The position numbers and the translations under genes were made by a program. DNA of 64,000 nt from Parazoarcus communis. GTDB taxonomy: Bacteria > Pseudomonadota > Gammaproteobacteria > Burkholderiales > Rhodocyclaceae. The notes under the pieces are model-generated. The model was given only the letters and a program-made list of their open reading frames with translations. It searched no databases and had not been told where the DNA came from. Shown here in pieces: positions 26,547 through 35,831 of the stretch (position 1 is the first letter of the stretch; every line of letters starts with the position of its first letter). The stretch is taken from contig NZ_CP022188.1 in NCBI RefSeq assembly GCF_003111665.1, forward strand, positions 4,340,001 through 4,404,000. Direction: 5' to 3'.

Positions 26547-28013
26547 TTACTCCGAGTACCCCTGCATGTAGCGCGTACGATCTTCGTAACGCAGTCCCCA
26601 CCACGGCAAAAAGACGTTGCCCTCGCCGCGGGCGCGGAACCAGGGCTTTTCGGAGTCGACGGTCCGTGGATGTGCAGGCGGGGTGACGGCTACCGCTGTG
26701 GCCGTTCCCGGCTCGGTCGTGCCGGCGACCAGAACCATGCGCCCCTTGTAATGTGCATAACTCACCGCCAGGGCAACATTGGTCAATGCACTGCCTGCCC
26801 CCATATTCCCCACCAGGGCCGGCATATTGAAGGCGTCAGTGATGATGTCCAGCTCGGGCAGCGGCTCGGCAAGGGCATGACCAAGCAGGCTGAGGCGGTC
26901 ACCCGCCACATCGTTACCCTTGCCTGCATCGTGGATCACGTAGGCGATTTCATTTACGGGCCGTGCGACGCCTGACGCTGCTGCGTCCAGAGCGGAGCGC
27001 CACGCCTGCACCGCTCTGGACTCGCCGGGGCGCTCATCGAATTCACTGGCATGTCGCACCGCAGGACGCCCTACCCAGGCCAGCGGATCGCGCCCAGTCT
27101 CAAACGCCGGCCCCGCCAGCACCAGCAGTACACAGTTCTCGCTCATCTGCTCATCGAGCGGAAAGTCCGGCGCGTCCCAGTTCATCGCCCAGACGGTTTC
27201 CGTCGGGTGCGCTTCAAGATAATCGAGTGCTGCGCCGAGCGAGGTGAAACCCGCGCTTGCCCCACCCGTCGTGATGCGGACATCGGGCGGGGTGTCCCGG
27301 CTGGAGATGACCGGGTCTCCGCCGATGCCGAACTGGTCGGAGATCCTCTCGCGAATGATGCGGGTAGCCTCGAGCGGATCGAGCTTGTCGGTAGCGGGAA
27401 TGGCGAACTCGACATGAATGCCGGCTAGCTCGCGCCAGTCCTTTTGGCTCTCCGGCTGCACCGTATAGAAATAGCCGCGATTCATTGCGTAGCGACGACC
27501 AATGGGTCGGAGTACCTCACGGACATAACCTGCGAAAAATCGCGAGAACGTTGCCCTTCCATTCCAGCTGGACACGATGGAGGCGACAGGCTGCACCGAC
27601 AGAAACTTTCCTGGCTTGTTCCTGACCTGAAGATCTCCCTCATTTGGCTTCGCCAGTCCAAGCGTCCATAGCAACTGCCACTCGGTCGGATAATCGCGGC
27701 GAATCAGTGGGTTCAGCCACTGAACGCCGACCACCTGCGCGACGAATGGCGCCCCAGGCCTGTGTGCGCCCCGCTCCACGACGGGGGCCGCTGCTTCGAC
27801 CGAGCGAATGGCCAAGACACTGGAAAGCATGAAAAATGCAGCGGCGGCAAGCGCAGGAAGGCCAAGAGTGCGTGCCATCAGATACTCCTCGGATACATTT
27901 ATGTAGCTTGTGCCCGCCAGCCAGCCGAGCGTGCTGCTCAGCACGATGGCAAGCAGGAAAAGAAGGAGCGTCAGCCCTATGCGACGCGGCCGGGTTGCGA
28001 TCAGTGTGTTCAC
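26547..28013 (-). CDS. DUF2875 protein, partner of a Tle3-like T6SS lipase (Tla3-like adaptor or immunity)
   Basis: A 488-residue protein with two N-terminal membrane helices (about residues 12-36 and 50-70) and a large soluble region rich in repeated alpha/beta folds, the DUF2875 type. In Pseudomonas a DUF2875 protein (Tla3) escorts the Tle3 phospholipase to the type VI secretion needle; other family members sit beside similar lipases. Here the GTG start overlaps the stop of the lipase gene as GTGA, so they are produced together. Whether it serves as adaptor or as immunity protein is open; the membrane anchor would fit protection of the periplasmic face. Confidence 0.75.
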   Translation of the reverse strand: MNTLIATRPRRIGLTLLLFLLAIVLSSTLGWLAGTSYINVSEEYLMARTLGLPALAAAAFFMLSSVLAIRSVEAAAPVVERGAHRPGAPFVAQVVGVQWLNPLIRRDYPTEWQLLWTLGLAKPNEGDLQVRNKPGKFLSVQPVASIVSSWNGRATFSRFFAGYVREVLRPIGRRYAMNRGYFYTVQPESQKDWRELAGIHVEFAIPATDKLDPLEATRIIRERISDQFGIGGDPVISSRDTPPDVRITTGGASAGFTSLGAALDYLEAHPTETVWAMNWDAPDFPLDEQMSENCVLLVLAGPAFETGRDPLAWVGRPAVRHASEFDERPGESRAVQAWRSALDAAASGVARPVNEIAYVIHDAGKGNDVAGDRLSLLGHALAEPLPELDIITDAFNMPALVGNMGAGSALTNVALAVSYAHYKGRMVLVAGTTEPGTATAVAVTPPAHPRTVDSEKPWFRARGEGNVFLPWWGLRYEDRTRYMQGYSE

Positions 28014-30145
28014 ACGCGGCTTCCCACGTTCAGCAAGGCTCCGCCGACACGCTCATCAACGATCTTCGTAGGCTTTACTGCTTCAGAACCAACCTCCTTG
28101 ACCCAATCATGCAGGGGACGCTTCTTCATCGTGCCGTCCAGGAAGTATTCAGAGAGGTGTCCGTGCGGGTGCCCCAGTTCAGAGAGACTCTGGAGGTAGC
28201 GCCAATCCGCCTCCACACGCAGTTCATGCCAATCCGACTCAGTCAGTGTGCATGTGCCGATTGCAACATCGTAGGCAAGCACCCGTTCCGCATGAACTGG
28301 ATTGGTCATGATCGTGGAGTGATCGGTCGCGTTCTGGTCGAGCGCATCCTTGAGAAACTCGCCGATCTGCCTCGATCGCCAGGCACGATATGTCTCATCC
28401 TCCTGCGCGTCGGGGAGTTCGTCGACGGCCAGCCCCCTGTTATCGACCATGCCGGCTCGGCGCGCCTTCATCCGCAAACGGGCACGGTCTTCATAGCGCA
28501 TCTGCGCTTCGCTCCGGGCATCGCCGCGAGGAGCATCGTCAGTGCGGCCATCCGCGCTGCGTTGAATGCCGTGCGTGTCGTACGGATCGCGCGGATCAAG
28601 CTCGGCACCACTCTTACGGGCATTACGTGCAGCTCCAGCGGGATCAAGGCCTTCGTCAAATCCGTCAGTTTTCTCAACGCGACTGAAGCGCGTGGGTAGA
28701 AAAGGCTCAAGGGCTGGCGCATTGACAGGAATTTCCCAGTCCTCTGGCGGCTCGGCATTCACCCGCAAACCGATCAATTCCGTCAGCGGCCAAAGCACGA
28801 CCGAGGTCAGCAGTGTCAATGCCTTGCCAAGCATCGAGGAGTTCGACTCCAATCCGCTAACGAGTCGATACCGAATGCGTGGCGACGGCGGGTACCAATA
28901 CCCTGTCGCCTCGCCCGCCCGCCAATGGTTCTTCCAGAAGTGGTAGCGCCCCGGCGAACCGACCGGATAGCCTTGGGCGAAGACACGTTGAGAGAACACG
29001 CCTGCAGCGTTGGCATCCTCGATCTGTTCGTCACTCAGACCGAGCCAGCCGATACCACGGATGGTATCGGCTGAAATAACCTGATCGTGCGGATTGCAGT
29101 ACAAGGTGACCCGTCCGACGGTACGCTGATCAATGCCGTAGCAGGCGCGATCACGCTCAACGGTAAATCCGGCACTATTGTCTTGCGGTGCGGGATTAGC
29201 CATCAGCCGGTCGATGTTTTCGCAGGGCTGTTGCGCTGCTGCCCGGCTGCGGAGAATGTCGAAAAAGGCCTTGAGTGCGTCGCGGCGTGCCCGCCAGGTT
29301 TGGCGGCCTCGCCGCCCATCCCCGTCACTCGCGCCACGCTGGCTCCAGGAGTCGAAGCCGTTCTCAGGTTCAAGGTTATAGGGTGGATTGGCCAGCACAT
29401 AGGTATCGGCAACCGCGCCACTCGCCTCGCCGAGAAAGGCCGCACCGAGACCAATCATGTTGCCTTGACTGTGGCATACAAGCGTAATCGGACAATCGGG
29501 TTGTTTGCTACGGATGGAGGCGATCAACCTCGCAAGACGCAGCGCGGCATGCACGTAATAAGCTCGTGGCGGGCAACTGTACACATCACGCCCTGGCACC
29601 GGATTTACATGCTGCGCGGTGATCCAAAGAAAGAGGTGATCGTCGAGACCTTCGGACCAGAGGTCCGCCAAGGTAGAGCAGCCATTGGCAAACGGCCCTC
29701 CGCCCCAGTAATCGTGCTCGTTTAGCCACACATTGGCCCCCCATTCCTTGACAGCCTTCATGTCTGCCTTGTACCCCCACCGGAAGCGGATCACCGGTGA
29801 GTTATGGGGGACTCCCTTAGTGAAGGTCTTGTCTGTTCGGTTTGGATCGACAAAGCCCTCGGGATCCAGCTCGTCGGTGTACCCAACAGGTGTTAGCTCA
29901 CCGGCATCGATACCCGGATAGGCAAGTTGCGCTGGCCGGCGCGCCAAACGTTTATTGAGCCCCACGCATAGCCCCTGCTCGGCCGCGTCATACCACTCGC
30001 CGTCGGAGTTAACGCCATGCACCAGGATCACCACGCCTGGCAGCGGCAACCGCTGAAGACAAGGGTAGTCCGAACAATCGGGCGATGTGGTGCATTCGCC
30101 GCGGGCCAGTACCCGTTGCGGCTGGACGGGCGATGGCTGGTTCAT
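28010..30145 (-). CDS. Tle3-like alpha/beta-hydrolase, probable T6SS lipase effector (DUF3274)
   Basis: A 711-residue hydrolase. The strand-loop VVILVHGVNSDGEW (~38-51) carries the oxyanion-hole HG; the nucleophile elbow is CHSQG with Ser226; NPHDQVIS gives a candidate acid at Asp354; the large C-terminal region (DUF3274 type) contains a His-rich GHPHGHLSEYFLDG segment. This matches the Tle3 class of antibacterial phospholipase effectors of type VI secretion. No signal peptide is present, as expected. No vgrG, hcp or PAAR gene is nearby, so it is an orphan effector. The start MNQPSP overlaps the stop of a 43-residue ORF. Confidence 0.75.
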   Translation of the reverse strand: MNQPSPVQPQRVLARGECTTSPDCSDYPCLQRLPLPGVVILVHGVNSDGEWYDAAEQGLCVGLNKRLARRPAQLAYPGIDAGELTPVGYTDELDPEGFVDPNRTDKTFTKGVPHNSPVIRFRWGYKADMKAVKEWGANVWLNEHDYWGGGPFANGCSTLADLWSEGLDDHLFLWITAQHVNPVPGRDVYSCPPRAYYVHAALRLARLIASIRSKQPDCPITLVCHSQGNMIGLGAAFLGEASGAVADTYVLANPPYNLEPENGFDSWSQRGASDGDGRRGRQTWRARRDALKAFFDILRSRAAAQQPCENIDRLMANPAPQDNSAGFTVERDRACYGIDQRTVGRVTLYCNPHDQVISADTIRGIGWLGLSDEQIEDANAAGVFSQRVFAQGYPVGSPGRYHFWKNHWRAGEATGYWYPPSPRIRYRLVSGLESNSSMLGKALTLLTSVVLWPLTELIGLRVNAEPPEDWEIPVNAPALEPFLPTRFSRVEKTDGFDEGLDPAGAARNARKSGAELDPRDPYDTHGIQRSADGRTDDAPRGDARSEAQMRYEDRARLRMKARRAGMVDNRGLAVDELPDAQEDETYRAWRSRQIGEFLKDALDQNATDHSTIMTNPVHAERVLAYDVAIGTCTLTESDWHELRVEADWRYLQSLSELGHPHGHLSEYFLDGTMKKRPLHDWVKEVGSEAVKPTKIVDERVGGALLNVGSRV

Positions 30146-30273
30146 GATCCGCTCGACACGGTGACAGACGGGCCCCACACGCGCAGGATATCCGGGGCCA
30201 CCTCATGGGCAAGCAAATCGCAGTTAAGCAGGCTCGGTAGCCAGTCTGACGTAATTTGGAGCGGGGAAGACAT
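30142..30273 (-). CDS. small ORF of 43 codons coupled to the Tle3-like gene
   Basis: The ORF begins MSSPLQITSDWLPSL and ends in WGPSVTVSSGS; its TGA overlaps the lipase ATG. A stop (TAG) lies three codons upstream of the ATG, so it cannot be longer in this frame. There is no good ribosome site, and composition is protein-like (WLPSLLNCDLLAHEVAPDIL could be helical). It may be a leader peptide, a small partner, or the surviving 3' end of a deleted upstream gene such as vgrG or an immunity gene. I do not recognise it. Confidence 0.35.
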   Translation of the reverse strand: MSSPLQITSDWLPSLLNCDLLAHEVAPDILRVWGPSVTVSSGS

Positions 30274-30563
30274 GCACGCCGTCTACAATGCAAATTGGAT
30301 ATCACCCGGAATGATACACAAATCAATCCTAATGGCATATCTATTGCACAACGCTGCCGTTATGCACTGCTTAACCAGAGACTCGGACGGCCGCATTCTG
30401 GCTCAAATGGTCGACAGCATCTCTTGCGCCAGTAATGAGGCCCCAATCTTCAGCGCCCCGGAAAGTGACCGGTTGGCACTTCTCCATTGAATGGCAGGCT
30501 GCTACATTCCACTTCGCTCCTTGAGCAGCCCCTTTTGCTACGCGGCATCGTCTCCCTGGATCG
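30274..30563. other. low-GC gene-free stretch upstream of the effector
   Basis: About 290 bp with visibly lower GC (30285-30360) than its surroundings and no convincing gene. A 29-codon frame at 30435-30524 ending WQAATFHFAP has the look of a gene remnant but could not be assigned. The composition is compatible with a recombination scar next to the acquired effector pair. Confidence 0.4.
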
Positions 30564-31046
30564 ATGCCGGACACCCGCAACTCGTACATGTCAGCCCTGC
30601 AACTGAAACTACCGCCTCCCGTCGCCGCCGCGTTTGTCGCGCTGGTGATGTGGCTTGTTGCCTCCCTGCCTTCCGCCGCTCAGTCCACGCCCCTGCAACT
30701 GTTGCTTGGCGGGCCGATTGCGCTGGTTGGCGGACTCATCAGCGCGACCGGAATACTCTCTTTCTGGCTTGCACGTACAACCATCAACCCGATGCATCCG
30801 GAAAGGTCGTCGTCACTCGTCACCTCCGGCGTTTTTCGTCTGAGTCGCAATCCAATGTATCTGGGACTGGTGATCACGCTGGCAGGCTGGGCGATTCATC
30901 TGCCATTGTCGCCAGCGCTCCTCGGCCCGCCGGCCTTCGCGCTCTACATCCACCATTTTCAGATCCTGCCCGAGGAGCGAATCCTCGCCTCGATGTTTGG
31001 CGCTGAATACGAAAGCTACAAGGCAAAGGCCCGCCGCTGGCTTTAA
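30564..31046 (+). CDS. isoprenylcysteine methyltransferase-like integral membrane protein (PEMT/ICMT family)
   Basis: A 160-residue membrane protein with four to five helices. The family motif is SGVFRLSRNPMYLGLVITLAGWA (residues ~88-110), followed by HHFQILPEERILASMFGAEYESYKAKARRWL, which contains the conserved Glu-Glu-Arg and YxxYK-like C-terminus. Such bacterial proteins are annotated as phospholipid or isoprenylcysteine methyltransferases without known substrate. The start could be 30564 or the ATG at 30588; neither has a clear ribosome site. It reads away from the effector pair. Confidence 0.85.
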   Translation: MPDTRNSYMSALQLKLPPPVAAAFVALVMWLVASLPSAAQSTPLQLLLGGPIALVGGLISATGILSFWLARTTINPMHPERSSSLVTSGVFRLSRNPMYLGLVITLAGWAIHLPLSPALLGPPAFALYIHHFQILPEERILASMFGAEYESYKAKARRWL

Positions 31047-31096
31047 GCTGCCCGCGTCAGTCCCGATGCTGCCAGGTGCAGCCGGTACAGGCCATG

Positions 31097-31993
31097 TCAG
31101 CCATTCCCTCTCGCACAAGCCCATAGTGCAGCGACAACCATCAAGCCACCGCCCAGCCAGCCGGCAACGGTGAGGCTTTCGCCAAGCCAGAACACCGCAA
31201 AAAGCGCACCAAACACCGGTTCGCTGCTCGTTAGCAAGGCCACCCGACTCGGAGAACTGTGCCTGAGTGCCCAGTTCTGTGCATAGAACGCAAACAGGGT
31301 GCATCCAAGTACCAGATAGGCGGTCGATTGCCAGAACGCCGCAGCCCTAGGCAAGGCCGGCAGACCATCGGAGGCCGCCACGGCCAGTATCAGACAGCCG
31401 AAACCGATGACGCCGGATTGAACCGCTGTCAGTACCAGCGCAGGCGCGGTGCTGCCACGTGTCAGCCTGCTCGTCTGACACACGGTGATTGCTCGCAACA
31501 GGGCTGCCGCCACCATCAGGCCATCGCCGAACCCCAGGGCGCCCGAAAGGCCGCCACTGAGCAAAAGCGCGCCCGCCAGAGACACCCCGGCAAACAGGAA
31601 CATGGCCCGGGGCGGGCCGATTCGGGCCATCCACCACTCTACAAACGGTGTGAACACCACGCACAGGCTGATCAGAAACGCGGCGTTGCTGGCTTGGGTG
31701 TTCGCTACCCCGAAGGTTTCACACAGGAATATCGCCAGCATGAGAATGCCGAGCGGCATTCCGGTGCGGAGTGCATCCCCTTGCTGCCGGGCCGACGCAC
31801 GCAGCAATGACGGCAGCAGCAGGGCGAAGGTCAGAATGAAACGGACGGCCAGAAAACCCAGCACGGGGTAAAAGGCCAAGGCACTCTTGGCGACCCCGTA
31901 ACTGCTCCCCCACACAATCGCAACACCAATCATCGCGATATCGGAGACACGGAGCAGAGCCTGGGGAGCGGCGGGTGTAAGAACGATTGACAT
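31097..31993 (-). CDS. EamA-domain DMT-superfamily exporter
   Basis: A 298-residue membrane protein with ten hydrophobic segments arranged as two EamA repeats. Typical motifs are IGVAIVWGSSYGVAKSAL near the N-terminus and SSPSRVALLTSSEPVFGALFAVFWLGESLTVAGWLGGGLMV at the end of the second repeat. These carriers export amino acids or metabolites. It diverges from a LysR regulator with 92 bp between, so the regulator probably controls it. The substrate is unknown. Confidence 0.9.
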   Translation of the reverse strand: MSIVLTPAAPQALLRVSDIAMIGVAIVWGSSYGVAKSALAFYPVLGFLAVRFILTFALLLPSLLRASARQQGDALRTGMPLGILMLAIFLCETFGVANTQASNAAFLISLCVVFTPFVEWWMARIGPPRAMFLFAGVSLAGALLLSGGLSGALGFGDGLMVAAALLRAITVCQTSRLTRGSTAPALVLTAVQSGVIGFGCLILAVAASDGLPALPRAAAFWQSTAYLVLGCTLFAFYAQNWALRHSSPSRVALLTSSEPVFGALFAVFWLGESLTVAGWLGGGLMVVAALWACARGNG

Positions 31994-32024
31994 GGCGAGT
32001 ATGGCACGGTTGAACTGGACGCCT

Positions 32025-32039
32025 GAATTGTCAATTCAA
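32025..32039. promoter_or_regulatory. palindrome between the DMT exporter and LysR genes
   Basis: TGAATTG-T-CAATTCA is a perfect 7+7 inverted repeat, 47 bp before the LysR start and 32 bp before the exporter start. Its place suggests a LysR binding site shared by the two genes. Confidence 0.5.
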
Positions 32040-32085
32040 TCCTTCAGCGTGATAATCCTGCAAATACGAACAGGACTTGTGCTCC

Positions 32086-33024
32086 ATGAGCATTAATTAT
32101 CACCCCGATTGCCTGCCCGACATGGCCGCCTTTGCCTGTGTGGTCGACTGCGGAAGCTTTTCGGCCGCGGCGCGTCGCATGGGGCTGACCCCCTCGGCCG
32201 TCAGCCGTCAGGTGGCGCGACTGGAGGCCGTGCTGCAGGTGCGACTGCTCGAGCGCACCACACGCAAACTTCGCCTCACTGACGCAGGGACCGCTGCCTA
32301 TGCCCGCTGTCAGGACATGGTCTCGGCCGCTCGCGAAGTCCTGGCGCTGAGCGACACCCACACCGAAACGCCGCGCGGCCTGGTGCGCATCAGCATGGCC
32401 AAGGCAGTCGGGCGTCTGGTCATCCATCCGTGGATGCCCGAGTTCCTGCGGCGCTATCCGGAAGTAGACGTGCAGATGGTGGTGACCGACCGCACCGTGG
32501 ACCTGTTTGAAGAGGCCATCGATCTGGCCATTCGCGTCACCGACACGCCGCCACCAGGACTGGCGGGCCGCCCCTTGATGCGCATCCGGCACATCGTCTG
32601 TGCCAGCCCGCAGTATCTGGAAGAGGCCGGCACCCCCAGACACCCGCATGAACTTGCGCAGCACCGCTGCCTGTATCTCGGCGAGGATGAGCGCGACCGT
32701 CACTGGCGCTTTCAGCGCACGGGAGAGAGTGCCAGCGTCAAGGTGAGCGGCCGCTATGTTGCCAATCACAGCGAGATCCGGCTTGAAGGCGCACTGCAGC
32801 ACCTCGGCATTGCCAGCCTGCCCGAGTTCACCGCCCGGACGGCACTGAAGTGCGGCGCACTGATCGAAGTACTCCCGGACTGGGAACACAAGACCGATTA
32901 CGCCGGCACAGCGTGGCTGCTCTATCCGTCAAACCGGTTTTTGCCGGCGAAGTTGCGCGTCTGGATCGATTTCCTTGTCGAGAAACTGGCGACCCAAACC
33001 GACGCTGCAGTCACACTTGCCTGA
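32086..33024 (+). CDS. LysR-type regulator of the adjacent DMT exporter
   Basis: A 312-residue LysR protein: helix-turn-helix at residues ~10-40 (FACVVDCGSFSAAARRMGLTPSAVSRQVARLEAVL) shown here in short blocks, then the effector domain with the AaeR/CrgA-like pattern PRGLVRISMAKAVGRLVIHPWMPEFLRRYPEVDV. The ATG at 32086 is used; an in-frame TTG nine bases upstream is less plausible. It diverges from the exporter. The ligand is unknown. Confidence 0.87.
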   Translation: MSINYHPDCLPDMAAFACVVDCGSFSAAARRMGLTPSAVSRQVARLEAVLQVRLLERTTRKLRLTDAGTAAYARCQDMVSAAREVLALSDTHTETPRGLVRISMAKAVGRLVIHPWMPEFLRRYPEVDVQMVVTDRTVDLFEEAIDLAIRVTDTPPPGLAGRPLMRIRHIVCASPQYLEEAGTPRHPHELAQHRCLYLGEDERDRHWRFQRTGESASVKVSGRYVANHSEIRLEGALQHLGIASLPEFTARTALKCGALIEVLPDWEHKTDYAGTAWLLYPSNRFLPAKLRVWIDFLVEKLATQTDAAVTLA

Positions 33025-33163
33025 CCCGGTCGGCATCGAAGCTGATTGACTCCGGCATGATCCTCGGCCGTAATGAGTGCACACCAGCAAGAAACACCGG
33101 AGCCACGGCCAGCACAGGCAGCTTCGGACATGCACTGATGACAACTCCGACTCGAGGCAAGCC

Positions 33164-34078
33164 ATGAGCAACCCGACCAGGCAAGTGGAACAGGACTGCG
33201 CTGCAGCGCAAGGATGTGGTGCGATCGAACTCATCATCGAACCCCGTGACAAGGACCTTGGTGGATTCTCGGTGCGGCGCACGCTGCCGACTGCGCAGCG
33301 CAAGATGGTGGGCCCCTGGATCTTTTTCGATCACATGGGACCTGCGGAATTTCCTGCCGGCCAGGGCATCAATGTCAGGCCTCACCCACACGTCAACATC
33401 GCCACTGTCACCTATCTTTTCGAAGGCGAAATTCTGCACCGGGACTCGCTCGGCAGCCTGCAGGCCATACGCCCCGGCGACATCAACCTGATGGTGGCAG
33501 GCAGCGGCATCGTGCATTCGGAACGCGAGCGACCGGAACTCACCGCCGTTGCGCATCGCCTGCACGGCCTTCAACTCTGGCTTGCACTGCCGGAGAAAGA
33601 TGAAGAAGTCGATGCCGCCTTCCATCACTACCCCGCGGCGGCGATCCCCTCGGTCACGGTCGACGGCGTTCCGCTGCGGGTCATGATGGGCTCGGCTTTC
33701 GGGGTCACCTCGCCGGTAAAGGTCTTTGCCGAAACCCTCTACCTGGAAGCCCATTTGCATCCGGGTCAAACCCTCGCGCTGCCGCCTGCCGAAGAGCGCG
33801 CGGTGTACGTGGCCCAGGGCAGCCTGAAGGCGCAGGACACCGTGATACCCGAGCATTCAATGGCCGTGTTCGCCAATGTGGCCGGCGTTGTGCTGGAGGC
33901 GACCCGCGAATCGCGCATCGCGATCATCGGCGGCGAGCGCCTCGGCAAGCGCTTCATTGACTGGAACTTCGTTTCCAGCCGCAAGGAGCGCATCGAGCAA
34001 GCCCGCCAGGACTGGAAGGCAGGACGCTTTCCCAAGGTACCCGGCGACGAGGTCGAATTCATCCCGCTGCCCGAATAA
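33164..34078 (+). CDS. pirin-family protein
   Basis: Pirins are iron-binding bicupins; some bacterial members act as quercetinases, others regulate enzymes. The 304-residue protein has the N-cupin metal motif RPHPHVNIATVTYL with two histidines, and GSGIVHSERE supplying the third His and the Glu, so the iron site is complete. The C-terminal cupin and WNFVSSRKERIEQARQDW tail are typical. GAGG precedes the ATG at 33164; the upstream open frame lacks support. It follows the LysR gene by 139 bp and may be a separate unit. Confidence 0.92.
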   Translation: MSNPTRQVEQDCAAAQGCGAIELIIEPRDKDLGGFSVRRTLPTAQRKMVGPWIFFDHMGPAEFPAGQGINVRPHPHVNIATVTYLFEGEILHRDSLGSLQAIRPGDINLMVAGSGIVHSERERPELTAVAHRLHGLQLWLALPEKDEEVDAAFHHYPAAAIPSVTVDGVPLRVMMGSAFGVTSPVKVFAETLYLEAHLHPGQTLALPPAEERAVYVAQGSLKAQDTVIPEHSMAVFANVAGVVLEATRESRIAIIGGERLGKRFIDWNFVSSRKERIEQARQDWKAGRFPKVPGDEVEFIPLPE

Positions 34079-34145
34079 GGACTATGTGGCTAAAACGCGG
34101 GCTGACGCTAGACTTGCAATTTTAGTTCAGTCCCTATTTCGCGCC

Positions 34146-34655
34146 ATGTCGGAAACCACACTTCAGCCACTCGCAACCGCATCTTCATCCCGCACACGCG
34201 TCGAGCTCGCCCTGCGCGCCCTCGGCATGCCATCCGACATTATCGAGTTCACCGTCCCGACCCGCACCAGCGCGGAAGCCGCTGCAGCGATCGGTTGCGG
34301 CGTGGAGCAGATCGCCAAGTCGATCGTATTCAGGACTAAACAGTCGGTCCGCTGCGTGCTGGTCGTAGCCAGCGGGGCAGACCGAATCGACGAAAAGAAG
34401 CTGAAGGAAGTACTCGGAGAAGGCGTCAAACGGGCCGATGCCGACTTTGTGCGGGCTCACACCGGGTTCGTGATTGGCGGCGTAGCGCCGGTTGGCCACA
34501 TCGGCGACGTGACAGTACTGGTCGACACCGCACTGTGGTCGCTCGACCCGATCTGGGCTGCTGCCGGCACTCCGAACACGGTATTTCGCCTCTCGGCTGA
34601 CGATCTGCACCGCATTCCCGGCATCCGCGTCGTCGATGTGCGTCAGGCTTCATGA
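34146..34655 (+). CDS. YbaK/EbsC-family aminoacyl-tRNA deacylase
   Basis: A 169-residue editing-type protein that hydrolyses mischarged Cys- or Pro-tRNA in trans. The core shows VELALRALGMPSDIIEFTVPTRTSAEAAAAIGC, the conserved lysine in QIAKSIVFRTKQ, the EKKLKEVLGEG stretch and GGVAPVGHIGDVTVLVDTAL with the GG-VPP/G-type loop. The reading starts at MSETTLQP (34146). It follows the pirin gene by 68 bp on the same strand. The exact tRNA target cannot be told. Confidence 0.88.
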   Translation: MSETTLQPLATASSSRTRVELALRALGMPSDIIEFTVPTRTSAEAAAAIGCGVEQIAKSIVFRTKQSVRCVLVVASGADRIDEKKLKEVLGEGVKRADADFVRAHTGFVIGGVAPVGHIGDVTVLVDTALWSLDPIWAAAGTPNTVFRLSADDLHRIPGIRVVDVRQAS

Positions 34656-34681
34656 AGCAACGAGCCTGAACCACCCGCCGA

Positions 34682-35713
34682 TCAACCGTCAGCCGCCAGT
34701 ACCCGAATGTCTTCGAGCAAGGCATCGACACTCTCTGCCAGCGTGTCCCAGCCACACATGAAGCGCGCGCCCCCAGCGCCGATGAAGGTGTAGAAGCGCA
34801 AGCCACGCGCCCGCAGGCCATCGATGACCCGCGGCGGCAAGTGGACGAAGACGCCATTGGCCTCGACCGGAAACAGCAACTCTGCCTCCGGAATCGTGGC
34901 CAGTCCGGCCGCCAGACGCTGCGCCATGGCGTTGGCATGGCGTGCATGCTTCAGCCACACATCGTCCTCGAGAATGCCGAGCCACGGCGCGGCAAGGAAA
35001 CGCATCTTCGACGCAAGCTGACCCGCCTGCTTGCATCGCCAGGCGAAATCCTCGGACAGACGGCGGTCGAAGAAAACCACCGCCTCACCCATCGGCAAGC
35101 CCATCTTGGTACCGCCAAAACACAGCACATCGACGCCGGCACGCCAGGTCACATCGGCTGGCGACACCCCAAGCGACGCCACTGCGTTGGCAAAGCGGGC
35201 GCCGTCCATGTGCACGCGCAGATCGCTTGCATGCGCGAGCGCGGCGATGGCGGCAATCTCGTCGGGACGATAGACCGTGCCAACCTCGGTGGCCTGCGTC
35301 AGCGTCACCACGCGTGGCTTCGGGTAGTGGATATCGCTGCGTCGCGCGATCACCTCCCTCACCGCGTCCGGTGTCAGCTTACCGCCTGCACCCGGGGCGG
35401 TGAGCAGCTTGGACCCGTTGGAAAAAAACTCCGGACCGCCACATTCGTCGGTCGCGACGTGCGCCAGTTCGTGGCAGATCACGCTATGGTAGCTCTGGCA
35501 CAAGGCCGCCAGGGCCAGCGAATTTGCCGCGGTGCCGTTGAAGACGAAGTACACATCGCAGTCAGTTTCAAAAAGGTCTCGCAGGCGCTCGGACACCCGT
35601 CGCGTCCACTCATCGTCGCCATAGGCAGGCGCGTGCGCCGCGTTGGCCGACACGAACGCCTCCATCGCCTCCGGGCAGATACCGGCGTAGTTGTCGCTGG
35701 CGAAATGCTGCAT
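34682..35713 (-). CDS. ltaE: low-specificity L-threonine aldolase
   Basis: A PLP enzyme that splits L-threonine or allo-threonine into glycine and acetaldehyde. The 343-residue protein begins with the DNYAGICPEAMEAF block, has ICHELAHVATDECG, HMDGARFANAVASLGV with the PLP-stacking and ring-nitrogen residues, and the Schiff-base lysine in CFGGTKMGLPMGEAV. It is convergent with the ybaK gene and divergent from the parvulin gene. The protein is of the bacterial beta-eliminating lyase class and could also act on other beta-hydroxy amino acids. Confidence 0.9.
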   Translation of the reverse strand: MQHFASDNYAGICPEAMEAFVSANAAHAPAYGDDEWTRRVSERLRDLFETDCDVYFVFNGTAANSLALAALCQSYHSVICHELAHVATDECGGPEFFSNGSKLLTAPGAGGKLTPDAVREVIARRSDIHYPKPRVVTLTQATEVGTVYRPDEIAAIAALAHASDLRVHMDGARFANAVASLGVSPADVTWRAGVDVLCFGGTKMGLPMGEAVVFFDRRLSEDFAWRCKQAGQLASKMRFLAAPWLGILEDDVWLKHARHANAMAQRLAAGLATIPEAELLFPVEANGVFVHLPPRVIDGLRARGLRFYTFIGAGGARFMCGWDTLAESVDALLEDIRVLAADG

Positions 35714-35775
35714 GCTGAACTCCCAAAAATCCGAAAAACACTGCTGTCCGTCATCGACGTTTTTCGCCGTGGCGT

Positions 35776-35803
35776 TTGACTCATGCCCAGATTACGGTAG
35801 GCT
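35776..35803 (+). promoter_or_regulatory. probable sigma-70 promoter of the parvulin gene
   Basis: TTGACT (35776-35781) and TAGGCT (35798-35803) are separated by 16 bp, giving a short leader of about 25 nt before the ATG at 35832. Confidence 0.45.
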
Positions 35804-35831
35804 CTCCGCTTTCTCAAAAGGAGCAATCCAC

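Noticed and set aside
30435..30524. 29-codon frame ending WQAATFHFAP
   Set aside because: It looks like the tail of a mobile-element gene, but I could not assign it to any family and it has no flanking repeats.
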